DNA of 11,483 bases from JAICIG01 sp035532215 (GCA_035532215.1 DATKRK010000012.1:1-11483); one strand, 5' to 3'. Numbered from the stretch's first letter, positions 1-6,686 are shown. A program made the numbers and translations. The notes: generated by a model from the sequence alone, not told the origin.

Positions 1-1
1 G

Positions 2-160
2 ACCTGGACCAACATCCATTTCGCCGCCGCCTGCCTGGTGATTTGTTTCGTCGCCTACGCAAGCTTCATCGAGTCGTACAACATTCGCCAGAATCACAAG
101 TTGATTACCGAAGTGATGGGCGAGGTCGGGCGGATTCGGAAGGAACGCGGACTCGATTGA
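2..160 (+). CDS. C-terminal end of a membrane protein, unidentified (5' end outside window)
   Basis: An open frame runs in from the left edge and stops at TGA 158-160. It encodes the last 52 residues of a protein. A hydrophobic stretch (AAACLVICFVAYASF) looks like a transmembrane helix. A short charged tail follows, ending EVGRIRKERGLD, which probably faces the cytoplasm by the positive-inside rule. Codon use is GC-rich at third positions, like the other genes here. I do not recognise the family from so little sequence. The gene converges on the ZIP transporter gene, and a GC-rich hairpin lies about 40 bases after its stop. Confidence 0.6.
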   Translation, partial: TWTNIHFAAACLVICFVAYASFIESYNIRQNHKLITEVMGEVGRIRKERGLD

Positions 161-168
161 GGCAGTAG

Positions 169-217
169 GGGCGAGCCGGAGGCGTCAGGCGGGCGAGCCG
201 GAGGCGTCAGCCTCCGG
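169..217 (+). repeat. Direct repeat ending in a GC-rich hairpin
   Basis: A 20-base unit (GGGCGAGCCGGAGGCGTCAG) occurs at 169-188 and again at 191-210. The second copy runs into GCCTCCGG, giving a perfect 8-bp stem CCGGAGGC/GCCTCCGG with a GTCA loop at 198-217. It lies just after the stop of the upstream gene, so it could act as a transcription terminator. There is no T-run, so it is better described as a REP-like intergenic repeat. Confidence 0.6.
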
Positions 218-357
218 GTGACTCCGCGTGACAAAACAGCAAAGGCCAGGGCAGGGGAGAGCAGGGCAGGGCAGCCGACGTGGCGCCTTCACGCAACCAA
301 TCACCTAACAGCCGACCCCCGTCGCCTGCTACCTGACGCCATTCTGATTCCCGGCTC

Positions 358-562
358 CTCGGGGGAGTCTGTGGGCAGGTTTTCGTCTTTGAGCACAGTG
401 ACCGTGCGTTTTTTCAAGGCATTGCCGGGCAATGAATGTTTGCATGCGAGCACGCCAAAACTGGTTCGCGAATCATAACCCTATTCATTGCCCGGCAATG
501 CCTTGTAAAACGCACCGTTGCCCCGCCCCACCGCCTAAATCAACCCACAGATTCCGCCAAGG
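358..562. repeat. Large inverted repeat with two diverged arms of about 80 bp (dispersed element)
   Basis: The left arm (358-438) and the reverse complement of the right arm (481-562) share TCTGTGGG, then after exactly 38 bases GCGTTTT, then AGGCATTGCCGGGCAATGAAT. The inner 23 bases (415-437 and 483-505) are perfectly complementary, with a 45-base loop between them. ATTGCCGGGCAAT in each arm is itself a palindrome. The loop contains TTCGCGAA (465-472). A third, more diverged arm lies at 11251-11334. The element fills most of the gap (161-573) between the convergent first gene and the ZIP gene. It could work as a bidirectional terminator, or be a MITE-like or REP-like mobile sequence. No protein-coding gene is supported in this gap. 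Confidence 0.75.
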
Positions 563-573
563 AACCTGATTCC

Positions 574-1485
574 CTATTCCGCATGCTCATGCTCGTGTTC
601 TTCAACCGCCGGCGCGCCGTGTTGATGATGCCGCTCTTCCAACAGCACGATTCCGGCGGCGAGCGCCAAGCCCAGCAGCAGCGCGGCCGAGAGCTTGAAG
701 CGGTCGTGCGAGTGGAATTGCAACTCGGGCAACAAATCGCTGGTCGAAATACACAAGAACGTGCCCGCGGCAAACGCCAGCGCGGCGCCGACGAGTTGGT
801 GCTGGTCGGCGCCCGAGGCGTCGACGCCCAAATAAAACAGCACGACGCCGACGGGGATCGCCAGCGCATACAGTCCGTTGACCAGGTGCCGCAGCCCGGC
901 GGAACGGCCGGCGACGGCCATTAACGTGCCGAGCGTCATCGAGTCGAACGGCTTGTGCAAGAACACGACGAGGAACACGGCCAGGCCGACCCACTGGCCG
1001 CGATCGGCTTCGTGCGATTCGGCCGCCACGCTGGCCGCCAGGGCGATGCCGTCGAGCGTGCTGTGCAGCGAGAGCCCGACGAGCGCCGCGCCCCAGCTCA
1101 GCCGCCGCTGGCCATGATCGTGCCCATGAGAGTGATGCGCATGCCCGTGATGTTCGTGCGAAGCGTGTTCATGCGCGTGTCCGTGCTGCGCAGCCACATC
1201 GACTGGCGCGTCGTGGTGGTGGAAGTGAAACACGCGCTCGACGAAGAACATGAACAGAAAGCCGCCGGTCAGCCACCACACGGGCGGATAGATGGCGCCG
1301 AACTCGAAATAGGAGTGCGGCAGCAGGTGCAGCAAGCCGACGCCCAGCATCGCCCCGCTGACGAAGCTCATGGCCAATTGCAGCCGGGTGTGCGTCAGCC
1401 GCACGACGAGCGGAATCCAGCCGCCGGCCAGCGAGCCAAGCGGGATGGCCAAGCAATAAAAAACCAGCAGCACGGTCGGCGACAT
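574..1485 (-). CDS. ZIP-family divalent metal (probably zinc) transporter
   Basis: A polytopic inner-membrane protein of 303 residues. TM1 begins almost at the N-terminus and TM2-TM3 follow to about residue 85. Next comes a long His-rich cytoplasmic loop (residues about 87-124, with repeated HGHAHEHAS and HHSHGHDHG). TM4 carries the signature LSLHSTLDGIALAA (H141, D145) and TM5 carries HKPF D (H177, D181). ZIP transporters bind metal between TM4 and TM5, where the usual TM5 motif is HKxxE; here the acidic residue is Asp. The C-terminus is also His/Glu-rich (HHQHG, EEHEHEHAE). I chose the ATG at 1485 because it starts directly before TM1. The frame stays open to another start at 1584, but those 33 extra residues are polar, Cys-containing and atypical. 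Zn2+ uptake is the usual role; Fe2+ or Mn2+ cannot be excluded. It is divergent from the truncated dtd. Confidence 0.88.
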   Translation of the reverse strand: MSPTVLLVFYCLAIPLGSLAGGWIPLVVRLTHTRLQLAMSFVSGAMLGVGLLHLLPHSYFEFGAIYPPVWWLTGGFLFMFFVERVFHFHHHDAPVDVAAQHGHAHEHASHEHHGHAHHSHGHDHGQRRLSWGAALVGLSLHSTLDGIALAASVAAESHEADRGQWVGLAVFLVVFLHKPFDSMTLGTLMAVAGRSAGLRHLVNGLYALAIPVGVVLFYLGVDASGADQHQLVGAALAFAAGTFLCISTSDLLPELQFHSHDRFKLSAALLLGLALAAGIVLLEERHHQHGAPAVEEHEHEHAE

Positions 1486-1593
1486 GCCGGAAATCCGATC
1501 GATGAGTTCTGTTCCGCGCCGACAGTCGGGCGTCTTTTCGCAACACGATTGCAAGAGTATGCCAATTTCATTCCCGCCTTGCAAGCCGCCGCC

Positions 1594-1649
1594 GTAGAAG
1601 CGGCAGCTTGCCGCTTTTGGATTTGAACGCGGCAGGATGCCGCGTCTAC
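1594..1649. repeat. REP-like palindromic doublet replacing the dtd start
   Basis: A 56-bp element bounded by GTAGA on the left and TCTAC on the right. It holds two hairpins: AAGCGGCA-GCT-TGCCGCTT (1598-1616) and ACGCGGCA-GGA-TGCCGCGT (1627-1645). The same hairpin type recurs at 4583-4640 and 4708-4731. The first base after the element (1650) is the first recognisable base of the dtd coding sequence. Confidence 0.85.
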
Positions 1650-2006
1650 TTGCTGGGCGTGGCCGAGGGCGATACGGAAGCGGATGCCCGCTGGATGGCC
1701 GATAAGGTCGCCGGCTTGCGAATCTTCGAAGACCAGGCGGGCAAAATGAATCTCGGCCTGGCGGAAATCGGCGGAGCGATGCTCGTCGTCAGCCAGTTCA
1801 CGCTGTTGGGCGATTGCCGCAAAGGACGCCGACCAAGCTTCGTCGACGCCGCGCCGCCCGAACAGGCCGAAGCTCTCTACGAAACCTTCGTCGCAGCCGT
1901 TCGCGACCAGGGTATTCCAGTCGCCACTGGCCGCTTTCGCACGCAGATGCTGGTCTCGCTCGCGAACGACGGGCCGGTCACGCTGGTGATCGAGAGCCCG
2001 CAGTAG
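1608..2006 (+). pseudogene. dtd: D-aminoacyl-tRNA deacylase, 5'-truncated
   Basis: DTD hydrolyses D-aminoacyl-tRNA in the cytoplasm as a homodimer. From 1650 the frame reads as a good DTD: LLGVAEGDTEAD, then IFEDQAGKMNL, then SQFTLLGDCRKGRRPSF (the SQFTL active-site motif) and NDGPVTLVIES (the Gly-Pro motif that recognises the D-amino acid). The conserved N-terminus of about 29 residues (the MRAVVQRV...ASV strands and the GLLV lead-in) is absent. In its place are residues encoded by a palindromic repeat. The only in-frame start is a TTG at 1608 inside the first hairpin of that repeat, with no convincing ribosome site. I translated the upstream 100 bases and found no DTD-like N-terminus. The lost part forms core beta strands, so the product is probably inactive. 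The stop TAG is supplied by the next repeat family. An intact copy may exist elsewhere in the genome. Confidence 0.8.
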
Positions 2007-2128
2007 GTCAGGCTTTCCCGCCTGACGAGCGGATCGGGGACTACAAGCTTTCCAACCCGACGTCTGTCAGGCTGGAAAGCCTGACCTACTTGTTCGCGAA
2101 GCGCGTCAGGCTGGAAAGCCTGACCTAC
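2003..2128. repeat. Three copies of a GTCAGGC-type palindromic repeat
   Basis: Two direct copies of a 24-base unit lie at 2066-2089 and 2105-2128. Each has an 8-bp stem (GTCAGGCT/AGCCTGAC), a GGAA loop and a trailing CTAC. A third copy in the opposite orientation (GTAG + GTCAGGC-TTTCCC-GCCTGAC) is at 2003-2026. They fill the gap between the convergent truncated dtd and the membrane hydrolase gene. The first copy contributes the TAG stop of dtd. The last copy ends one base before the stop codon of the minus-strand gene. A terminator role for both genes is plausible. Confidence 0.85.
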
Positions 2129-2974
2129 TCAGTACCGCCCTCGATTCTCAACCGGCCGCCGGCGGCCGAGGGCCGATTGCCCTTCGACGCTTTGCACTTC
2201 GTTTTCGACATCGGAGACGATCTCGCTGGCGCGCTGCTCGGCCGCCGGCGCGCGAGTCTCGACCTGCTGGGTTTGCTCGTTGACGTGCTCGACGATGTCC
2301 GAGGCGACCGAGTGCAACCGCGCAGCGGCCGGATCGACGTCGACCCAGATCGGATCGTTGAGCACCAACACGGCGACCGCAAGCAGCGCCGTGTAGGCCA
2401 AAGCGTTCGACCACCAGCAGGGCGAGTAGAATTTGACCGCCGTGCCGAACGAACTCTTGAGATGGATCCCCGCCCCGGTGCGTTCGACGCTCCAGATTTC
2501 ATCCAGGATCAGGTGCGACATGAAGCCGATCACGACGGCGCCCGCCTTGTAGTAGCGCAGCGGCAGCGACCCGGTGTTGCAGAGCAAGAATGCCAGGCCG
2601 GCGAAAATCAAACACACCGGGATGCTGTGGTAGATGCCTCGGTGTTTGCTGTGGTGGCGCAGAAACCAACCCAGCCCGAAGCGGATGACGATGTACAGTG
2701 CGGCCCCGCCTAGCACCATCGACTCGTGAGTCCAGCCCCAATGCCGGGCGCGATCGAACAGCAGCATCGGCACGAAAGCCGCGGCGAACGACAGGCTCTC
2801 GCGCAGCGGGATGCCCGGCCCGCTGTCCAAGTCGGGCAGCCCCCCGGAAACGCTGCACAGTCCGGTGGCCAGCAAGCACGTCGGCAGCGGCACGTCGTAG
2901 AACACGAGCGCTCCGGCGCCATACCCCACGCCCATAACCGTGCTGCCGCTGATATGGATTTTGAACCCCGGCAT
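2129..2974 (-). CDS. Membrane-bound metal-dependent hydrolase, YdjM/DUF457-like (PF04307 type)
   Basis: A 281-residue membrane protein with the family's metal-ligand pattern: an early His (KIHISG, H7), PDLDS (47-51), HRGIYHS (111-117) and GFMSHLILDE (150-159). YdjM of E. coli is an inner-membrane protein of this family under LexA control; the substrate of the family is not well defined. Hydrophobic segments lie around 15-45, 60-73, 86-105, 120-133, 143-157 and 190-206. The last 75 residues or so are a polar, acidic, probably helical tail (DIVEHVNEQTQQVETRA...) that typical members lack. The ATG at 2974 is well supported: AAAGGA lies 6 bases upstream (2981-2986 on the complement). I see no LexA-type box upstream, so SOS control is not supported. 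It is divergent from the cvpA-like gene. Confidence 0.82.
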   Translation of the reverse strand: MPGFKIHISGSTVMGVGYGAGALVFYDVPLPTCLLATGLCSVSGGLPDLDSGPGIPLRESLSFAAAFVPMLLFDRARHWGWTHESMVLGGAALYIVIRFGLGWFLRHHSKHRGIYHSIPVCLIFAGLAFLLCNTGSLPLRYYKAGAVVIGFMSHLILDEIWSVERTGAGIHLKSSFGTAVKFYSPCWWSNALAYTALLAVAVLVLNDPIWVDVDPAAARLHSVASDIVEHVNEQTQQVETRAPAAEQRASEIVSDVENEVQSVEGQSALGRRRPVENRGRY

Positions 2975-3155
2975 GGCGAATCCTTTCGCTCGTGGCCCTG
3001 CTGGCGCATACCGCCGCTTGGGCGGGGACTGTAGCGAAACGGCGGGCGCCGGCCAAGGGCAATTGCCGGTTCTAACTTCTTTAAACGCAAGTCCTAAAGC
3101 GTGGCGCCCGGCGCCTGACGCCGATCCTCGGCTTTCCTCGGCCGCCCGCGCGACC

Positions 3156-3161
3156 TATACT
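3156..3161 (+). promoter_or_regulatory. Candidate -10 box for the CvpA-family gene
   Basis: TATACT matches the sigma-70 -10 consensus at five of six positions and lies 70 bases before the ATG at 3232. The hexamer 17 bases upstream (TTTCCT) is a poor -35, so this is only a candidate. It sits in the 257-bp gap between two divergent genes. Confidence 0.3.
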
Positions 3162-3231
3162 TCCCCGCCCTGCACTGTCGGCTCGGCAGGACACCGAAAG
3201 CTTCGTTTTTTCATCGGGACGTAATCGGCGG

Positions 3232-3795
3232 ATGCAACCTTACGATCTGGCAATGGCGGCGGTGCTCGCGATCGCCGCGGCGTATGGCGCCTGGAAAGGC
3301 ATGGCCTGGCAGGTCGCCTCGCTTAGTTCGTTGGTCGTCAGTTACTTCGTTTCGTTGCGATTCAGCGTGGCTTTGGCGCCTTATTTCGGCCAGCGGGCGC
3401 CGTTGAATCGTTTTCTGGCCATGCTGGCGATTTACCTGGCGACCTCGCTTGTGATCTGGCTGGCGTTTCGCCTGGTGTCGCAGGCGATCAGCCGCATTCA
3501 ACTCAAGGATTTCGACCGCCAAATCGGCGCCTTGTTCGGCGCCGCCAAGGGCGTGTTGTTGTGCGTGGCGATCACATTTTTTGCCGTCTCGCTCTCGGAG
3601 TCGGCCCGGGCGATGGTGCTGAAATCGCGCTCGGGCTATTACATCGCCGTGTTGATCGATCGCGCCAATCCGATCATGCCCAAAGAGATTCACGACGTGC
3701 TGCGGCCCTATCTGCGCCAGCTCGAAGAGCGGCTCGATCCCCGTTCGGCTCCGCCGCCGACCAATCGCGCGACTCCCTATCCTCCAAACGCGTGA
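3232..3795 (+). CDS. CvpA-family inner-membrane protein
   Basis: A 187-residue protein with the CvpA layout. TM1 is near the N-terminus, followed by the family-typical turn GAWKGMAWQ (19-27) and TM2 (about 25-44). TM3 is at about 63-84. A linker with LKDFDRQIGALFGAAKG (91-107) leads into TM4 (about 103-121), and the C-terminal part is polar and Pro-rich. CvpA proteins (named from colicin V production in E. coli) are linked to envelope homeostasis; their biochemical role is not settled. The ATG at 3232 is preceded only by a weak GGCGG. The last 20 residues (RSAPPPTNRATPYPPNA) look disordered. No purF neighbour, as in E. coli, is seen here. Confidence 0.85.
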   Translation: MQPYDLAMAAVLAIAAAYGAWKGMAWQVASLSSLVVSYFVSLRFSVALAPYFGQRAPLNRFLAMLAIYLATSLVIWLAFRLVSQAISRIQLKDFDRQIGALFGAAKGVLLCVAITFFAVSLSESARAMVLKSRSGYYIAVLIDRANPIMPKEIHDVLRPYLRQLEERLDPRSAPPPTNRATPYPPNA

Positions 3796-3967
3796 GCAAT
3801 CGGGCGCAGTTGGTCGCGCAGCGACCACTGCGACCGCCCAGTTGCTGCCTCCCCGTCTGAGGACGCTCGCCCGTTTCTTCAGGCGACGCAAGCCCTTGCG
3901 CCTTTTTCGCCTCTCGGCACGTCGCTTGCGAAACCCGAGTGCAAGGCCAGAGAAGGGAGCGGCGATC

Positions 3968-4354
3968 GTGTTGAACATCTATTTCGAGAATGTGCTCACG
4001 CATGAGCGAAAACGCATCGAGCCCCTGGCGACGGTGCGGATCGTCGGCGGATCAATGTATGGCGACCAGGCTCTGCTGGCGGAATACGACGCCGGGCTGT
4101 GGCGGCTCGACGAGCAGCACTATTTCCTCGTGGGAATCGAGTGCCCGACGGTGATTCATTTCGAAAACGCCGGCATCCGCTCCGAAACGCACGGCCCCTA
4201 CAATCCGGCCTGGCTGGTGGACGGCGCCGTTCGGGCAGGGGAGTCGCAAGGGACGGCCCTGGCTCGCCTCGAAGAGTCGTCAGGCGCTTGGCACTGCTAC
4301 GCCGATCAGACCTTTTGGTCGGCGATCGTCTTTCAGTCGCCGGCCGACGCCTAG
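3968..4354 (+). CDS. Hypothetical protein of 128 residues
   Basis: I do not recognise this family. I chose the GTG at 3968 because GGGAG lies 8 bases upstream (3955-3959). An upstream extension of the frame to 3842 encodes an Arg-rich stretch (RRRKPLRLFRLSARRLR) that looks non-coding. The protein starts MLNIYFENVLTHERKRIEP. It is rich in beta-prone and aromatic residues (VRIVGGSMYGD, GLWRLDEQHYFLVGIEC, VIHFEN, WHCYADQTFWSAIVF). There is no signal peptide, membrane segment or obvious catalytic motif, so it is probably a small soluble beta-rich domain with two separate Cys. It lies 172 bases after the CvpA-family gene on the same strand and may be co-transcribed with it. Coding status is supported by the ribosome site and by typical codon use. 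Confidence 0.65.
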   Translation: MLNIYFENVLTHERKRIEPLATVRIVGGSMYGDQALLAEYDAGLWRLDEQHYFLVGIECPTVIHFENAGIRSETHGPYNPAWLVDGAVRAGESQGTALARLEESSGAWHCYADQTFWSAIVFQSPADA

Positions 4355-4745
4355 CCTCGCGGCGAGCCTCCACCGCAGTGCGGCGCGAGAAACTCCGCGG
4401 AGATCGCGCCGTGCAGCGGCGGCGTTTGGCCCGCTCGCACAGCGCTGCTGCGAGCGTCGGTTCGGGCGTCGGGAAGGCCGGAATGGCTGGATCCGGCCGG
4501 CTTGGGGCTTTGCGTATCTCTCGGGAAAAACAGCCACCCACCGAACATAAGAAACATTATCGGACGTTGCGGGGCGGTCTCTAAAAGCGGCATCTTGCCG
4601 CTTTTGCCTCAGTAAGTAGAAGCGGCATCCTGCCGCTTTTGAGGCCAAGTTAAAGCCGCCTGCAACGTGCGGCTTTCCTTGGCCCAGTAGCAGCCGTCTG
4701 CGAAGCGAGAAGCGGCAGGGATGCCGCTTCTACGGGCGTTGAACT
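4355..4745. repeat. Intergenic region with four palindromic hairpins
   Basis: This 391-bp gap lies between a + strand gene and the end of accA. Its right half carries four hairpins: AAAAGCGGCA-TCT-TGCCGCTTTT (4583-4605), AAGCGGCA-TCC-TGCCGCTT (4620-4638), AAAGCCGC/GCGGCTTT (4652-4676, 9-base loop) and AGAAGCGGCA-GGGA-TGCCGCTTCT (4708-4731). Three of the four belong to the same family as the element in the dtd start. The 4708-4731 hairpin begins 14 bases after the accA stop and could end accA transcription. The first on the + strand has flanking A and T runs, so it could terminate in either direction. In 4355-4580 I see no supported gene. Confidence 0.75.
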
Positions 4746-5723
4746 TCAACCCGTGCCCGCCGGCGATTCGAGAAATACGCCCATCTTGCGGAACTTGTCG
4801 TAGCGACCGGCCAGCAAAACGTCGCTCGGCCGGCCGGCGAGTTCGCGGATGCTTTTGAGCAGGTACATCTTGAGCCGGCTGCCCATCTGGTGGTGATCGC
4901 GGTGGGCGCCGCCGAGCGGCTCGTCGATCACGTCGTCGACCACGCCCAGCCGCAGCAGATCCTTGGAAGTCATTCGCAGGGCCTGGGCGGCTTGCTCGGC
5001 GTAGGTCGGGCTCTTCCAGAGGATGCCCGCGCAGCCTTCCGGACTGATGACGGAATAGTAGGCGTGCTCGAGCATCGCCACCTTGTCGCCGACGCCGATC
5101 CCCAGCGCGCCGCCCGAGCCGCCTTCGCCGATCACCACGCAAACGATCGGCGTGGGCAGTCGAGACATCTCGAGCATCGCGGTGGCGATGATCTGGGCCT
5201 GGCCGCGTTCTTCGGCGCCGACGCCGGGGTAGGCGCCCGGCGTATCGATGAAGCAGATCACCGGCAGACGATACTTGGCCGCCAGCCGCATTTTGCCCAG
5301 GGCCTTGCGGTAGCCCTCGGGATGCGCGCAACCGTAGTTGCACTCTTGCCGCTCTTTGAGCGTTTTGCCTTTCTGGTGGCCGACCATCAGCACCTTGTAT
5401 TGGTCGAGTTTCGCAAACCCGGTCAACAGCGCCCGATCGTCGCCGAACGACTTGTCGCCGTGCAACTCGATGAACTCGTCGAACACCAGGTTCAGGTAGT
5501 CGGTCGTTCGCGGCCGCTCGTCGTGACGGGCGACTTGCACCGTCTCCCAGGGCTGCAACTGGCTGTAGACCTTTTTCTTGGTGTCGGCCAGCTCGCGCCG
5601 CAGTCGGCGCAGTTCTTCGACGGCCTCGGGCGAGGCGTCGCCTTGGCCTTCAAGCTTGACCAGCCGGGCTTCGAGTTCGTAAATCGGCCGCTCGAAGGTC
5701 AGCCGGTGATTCATGGCAGCCAT
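4746..5723 (-). CDS. accA: Acetyl-CoA carboxylase carboxyltransferase subunit alpha
   Basis: With AccD, this subunit moves the carboxyl group from carboxybiotin to acetyl-CoA to give malonyl-CoA, the first committed step of fatty acid synthesis, in the cytoplasm. It has 325 residues, close to the 319 of E. coli AccA. The N-terminal helical part (about 10-55, FERPIYELEARLVKLEG) is followed by the crotonase-like core with GHQKG (115-119), DTPGAYPG (160-167), GEGGSGGA (199-206) and SPEGCA (227-232), all typical of AccA. The start is either ATG 5723 or ATG 5714; no clear ribosome site decides between them. The kinase gene ends 78 bases upstream on the same strand, so read-through is possible. accB, accC and accD are not in the window. 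Confidence 0.97.
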   Translation of the reverse strand: MAAMNHRLTFERPIYELEARLVKLEGQGDASPEAVEELRRLRRELADTKKKVYSQLQPWETVQVARHDERPRTTDYLNLVFDEFIELHGDKSFGDDRALLTGFAKLDQYKVLMVGHQKGKTLKERQECNYGCAHPEGYRKALGKMRLAAKYRLPVICFIDTPGAYPGVGAEERGQAQIIATAMLEMSRLPTPIVCVVIGEGGSGGALGIGVGDKVAMLEHAYYSVISPEGCAGILWKSPTYAEQAAQALRMTSKDLLRLGVVDDVIDEPLGGAHRDHHQMGSRLKMYLLKSIRELAGRPSDVLLAGRYDKFRKMGVFLESPAGTG

Positions 5724-5787
5724 GAAGAGGTTTCTCGTCCGATCAAGTAGGCGCGACTTCCAGCCGCATAGCCCATAGATTACACCG

Positions 5788-5803
5788 AACCTGAAACCAG
5801 GTT
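5788..5803. terminator. Small hairpin over the kinase stop codon
   Basis: AACCTG-AAAC-CAGGTT forms a perfect 6-bp stem that overlaps the first bases of the kinase TAA stop. It has no T-run and is short, so termination is only a possibility. Confidence 0.3.
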
Positions 5804-6686
5804 AAGCCGCATTTTCCTTATCCCCGGCGGGCAGGGGCGGCGTGGGGGGCGTCTTGAACAGTTCGATGGCGCGAAAGTGCCGGAGAAAGTCGACCAGGTC
5901 TTTCGGACGCGACTCGGGCCGCTTGGCCATCGTCGACAGCAGCAACTGCGAGAAGTCGGAGGTGATGTTGCGATTGGCCGCTTCGACCGACGGCGGCGGG
6001 GATGCGAGGTGTTTGTTCAGCAGCTCGTTGCTGCTTACGCCGGTAAAGGGCGGCACCCCGGCTAACAAGTGAAAAATGGTGCAACCGAAGCTGTACACGT
6101 CGGAGCGAACGTCGAGCGGCGCCCCGCGAATTTGCTCGGGCGACATGTAGCTGCGCGTGCCCTGGATTTTCCCCTTTCTGCCCAAGAGCTTGGCCAGGCC
6201 GCCGGCCGGCTTTTGGGCCAGGGCGAAGTCGATCAGTTTGACTTCGCCTTCGAGATTGACCAGGAAATTGTCGGGCTTGACGTCGCGATGCACCCAGCCT
6301 TGCTCGTTGAAATAAGCCAGGCCCTCGGCCGCCCGTTCGATGATCGTCGGCAACAAGAAACTCACCTGATCCAGCACGCGCTGGATGATGTCCTTCATGT
6401 TCGGATAAGGAAAGAATTCCATCACCAAGTAGGGAATCTTCTGGCTGACGCCTTGCTCGTAGAGGTGAATCACGCGCTCGTGGTCCAGGGCCTTGCCGGC
6501 CAGGAACTCGTTCTTCATGTAGGCCAGGTGTTCGCGATCCTTGCGAAAATCCTCCAGAATGATCTTCAGCGCGCAGCGGAACTTCGTATTGTCGTTGATC
6601 GCCGCCCAAACCTGGCTGGTTTGCCCGGTCTTGACGATGTGCAGCAGCCGGTAAGGGCCGACATATTGCTGACCTGCCAATGACAC
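5802..6686 (-). CDS. Hanks-type serine/threonine protein kinase, atypical
   Basis: A stand-alone kinase domain of 294 residues with no membrane segment or sensor domain, so probably cytoplasmic. Seen in order: the VAIK-type lysine in CALKIIL (K41), a candidate helix-C glutamate (E60), the catalytic loop HRDVKPDN (134-141, D136), DFA instead of DFG (153-155), a TRSYMSPEQ activation-segment end (SPE for APE) and DVRSDVYSFGC. The glycine-rich loop is degenerate: VKTGQTSQVWA has one glycine instead of GxGxxG. Key catalytic residues remain, so activity is possible. I chose the GTG at 6686 (AGAGAG about 9 bases upstream, in a plausible spot before AGQQYVGPYRLL). The frame stays open to a GTG at 6758 inside a tandem repeat, which is less likely. 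The C-terminus is Pro-rich (KTPPTPPLPAGDKENAA). No partner phosphatase is seen nearby. Confidence 0.9.
   Translation of the reverse strand: MSLAGQQYVGPYRLLHIVKTGQTSQVWAAINDNTKFRCALKIILEDFRKDREHLAYMKNEFLAGKALDHERVIHLYEQGVSQKIPYLVMEFFPYPNMKDIIQRVLDQVSFLLPTIIERAAEGLAYFNEQGWVHRDVKPDNFLVNLEGEVKLIDFALAQKPAGGLAKLLGRKGKIQGTRSYMSPEQIRGAPLDVRSDVYSFGCTIFHLLAGVPPFTGVSSNELLNKHLASPPPSVEAANRNITSDFSQLLLSTMAKRPESRPKDLVDFLRHFRAIELFKTPPTPPLPAGDKENAA

Noticed and set aside
358..562. Possible short conserved peptide (F-x-KALPGNE) in the arms of the inverted repeat
   Set aside because: Two arms share the frame, but the third breaks the peptide and there is no start or ribosome site; nucleotide pairing explains the conservation better.
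574..1584. Longer ZIP start at 1584
   Set aside because: The extra 33 residues are polar and unlike the family, and TM1 begins right after the ATG at 1485.
3842..3967. N-terminal extension of the unknown protein
   Set aside because: Arg-rich, low-complexity translation with no ribosome site; GTG 3968 has GGGAG at good spacing.
3211..3978. Long minus-strand open frame of 255 codons opposite the CvpA-family gene
   Set aside because: Arg/His/Gln-rich shadow of a real gene, as expected in high-GC DNA.
4351..4593. Minus-strand frame of 80 codons in the gap before accA
   Set aside because: Low-complexity composition, no ribosome site, and it ends in the antisense of the preceding gene.
4583..4731. 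CRISPR-like spacing of repeats
   Set aside because: Units are palindromic hairpins with irregular spacing and no unique spacers of constant length; no cas genes.
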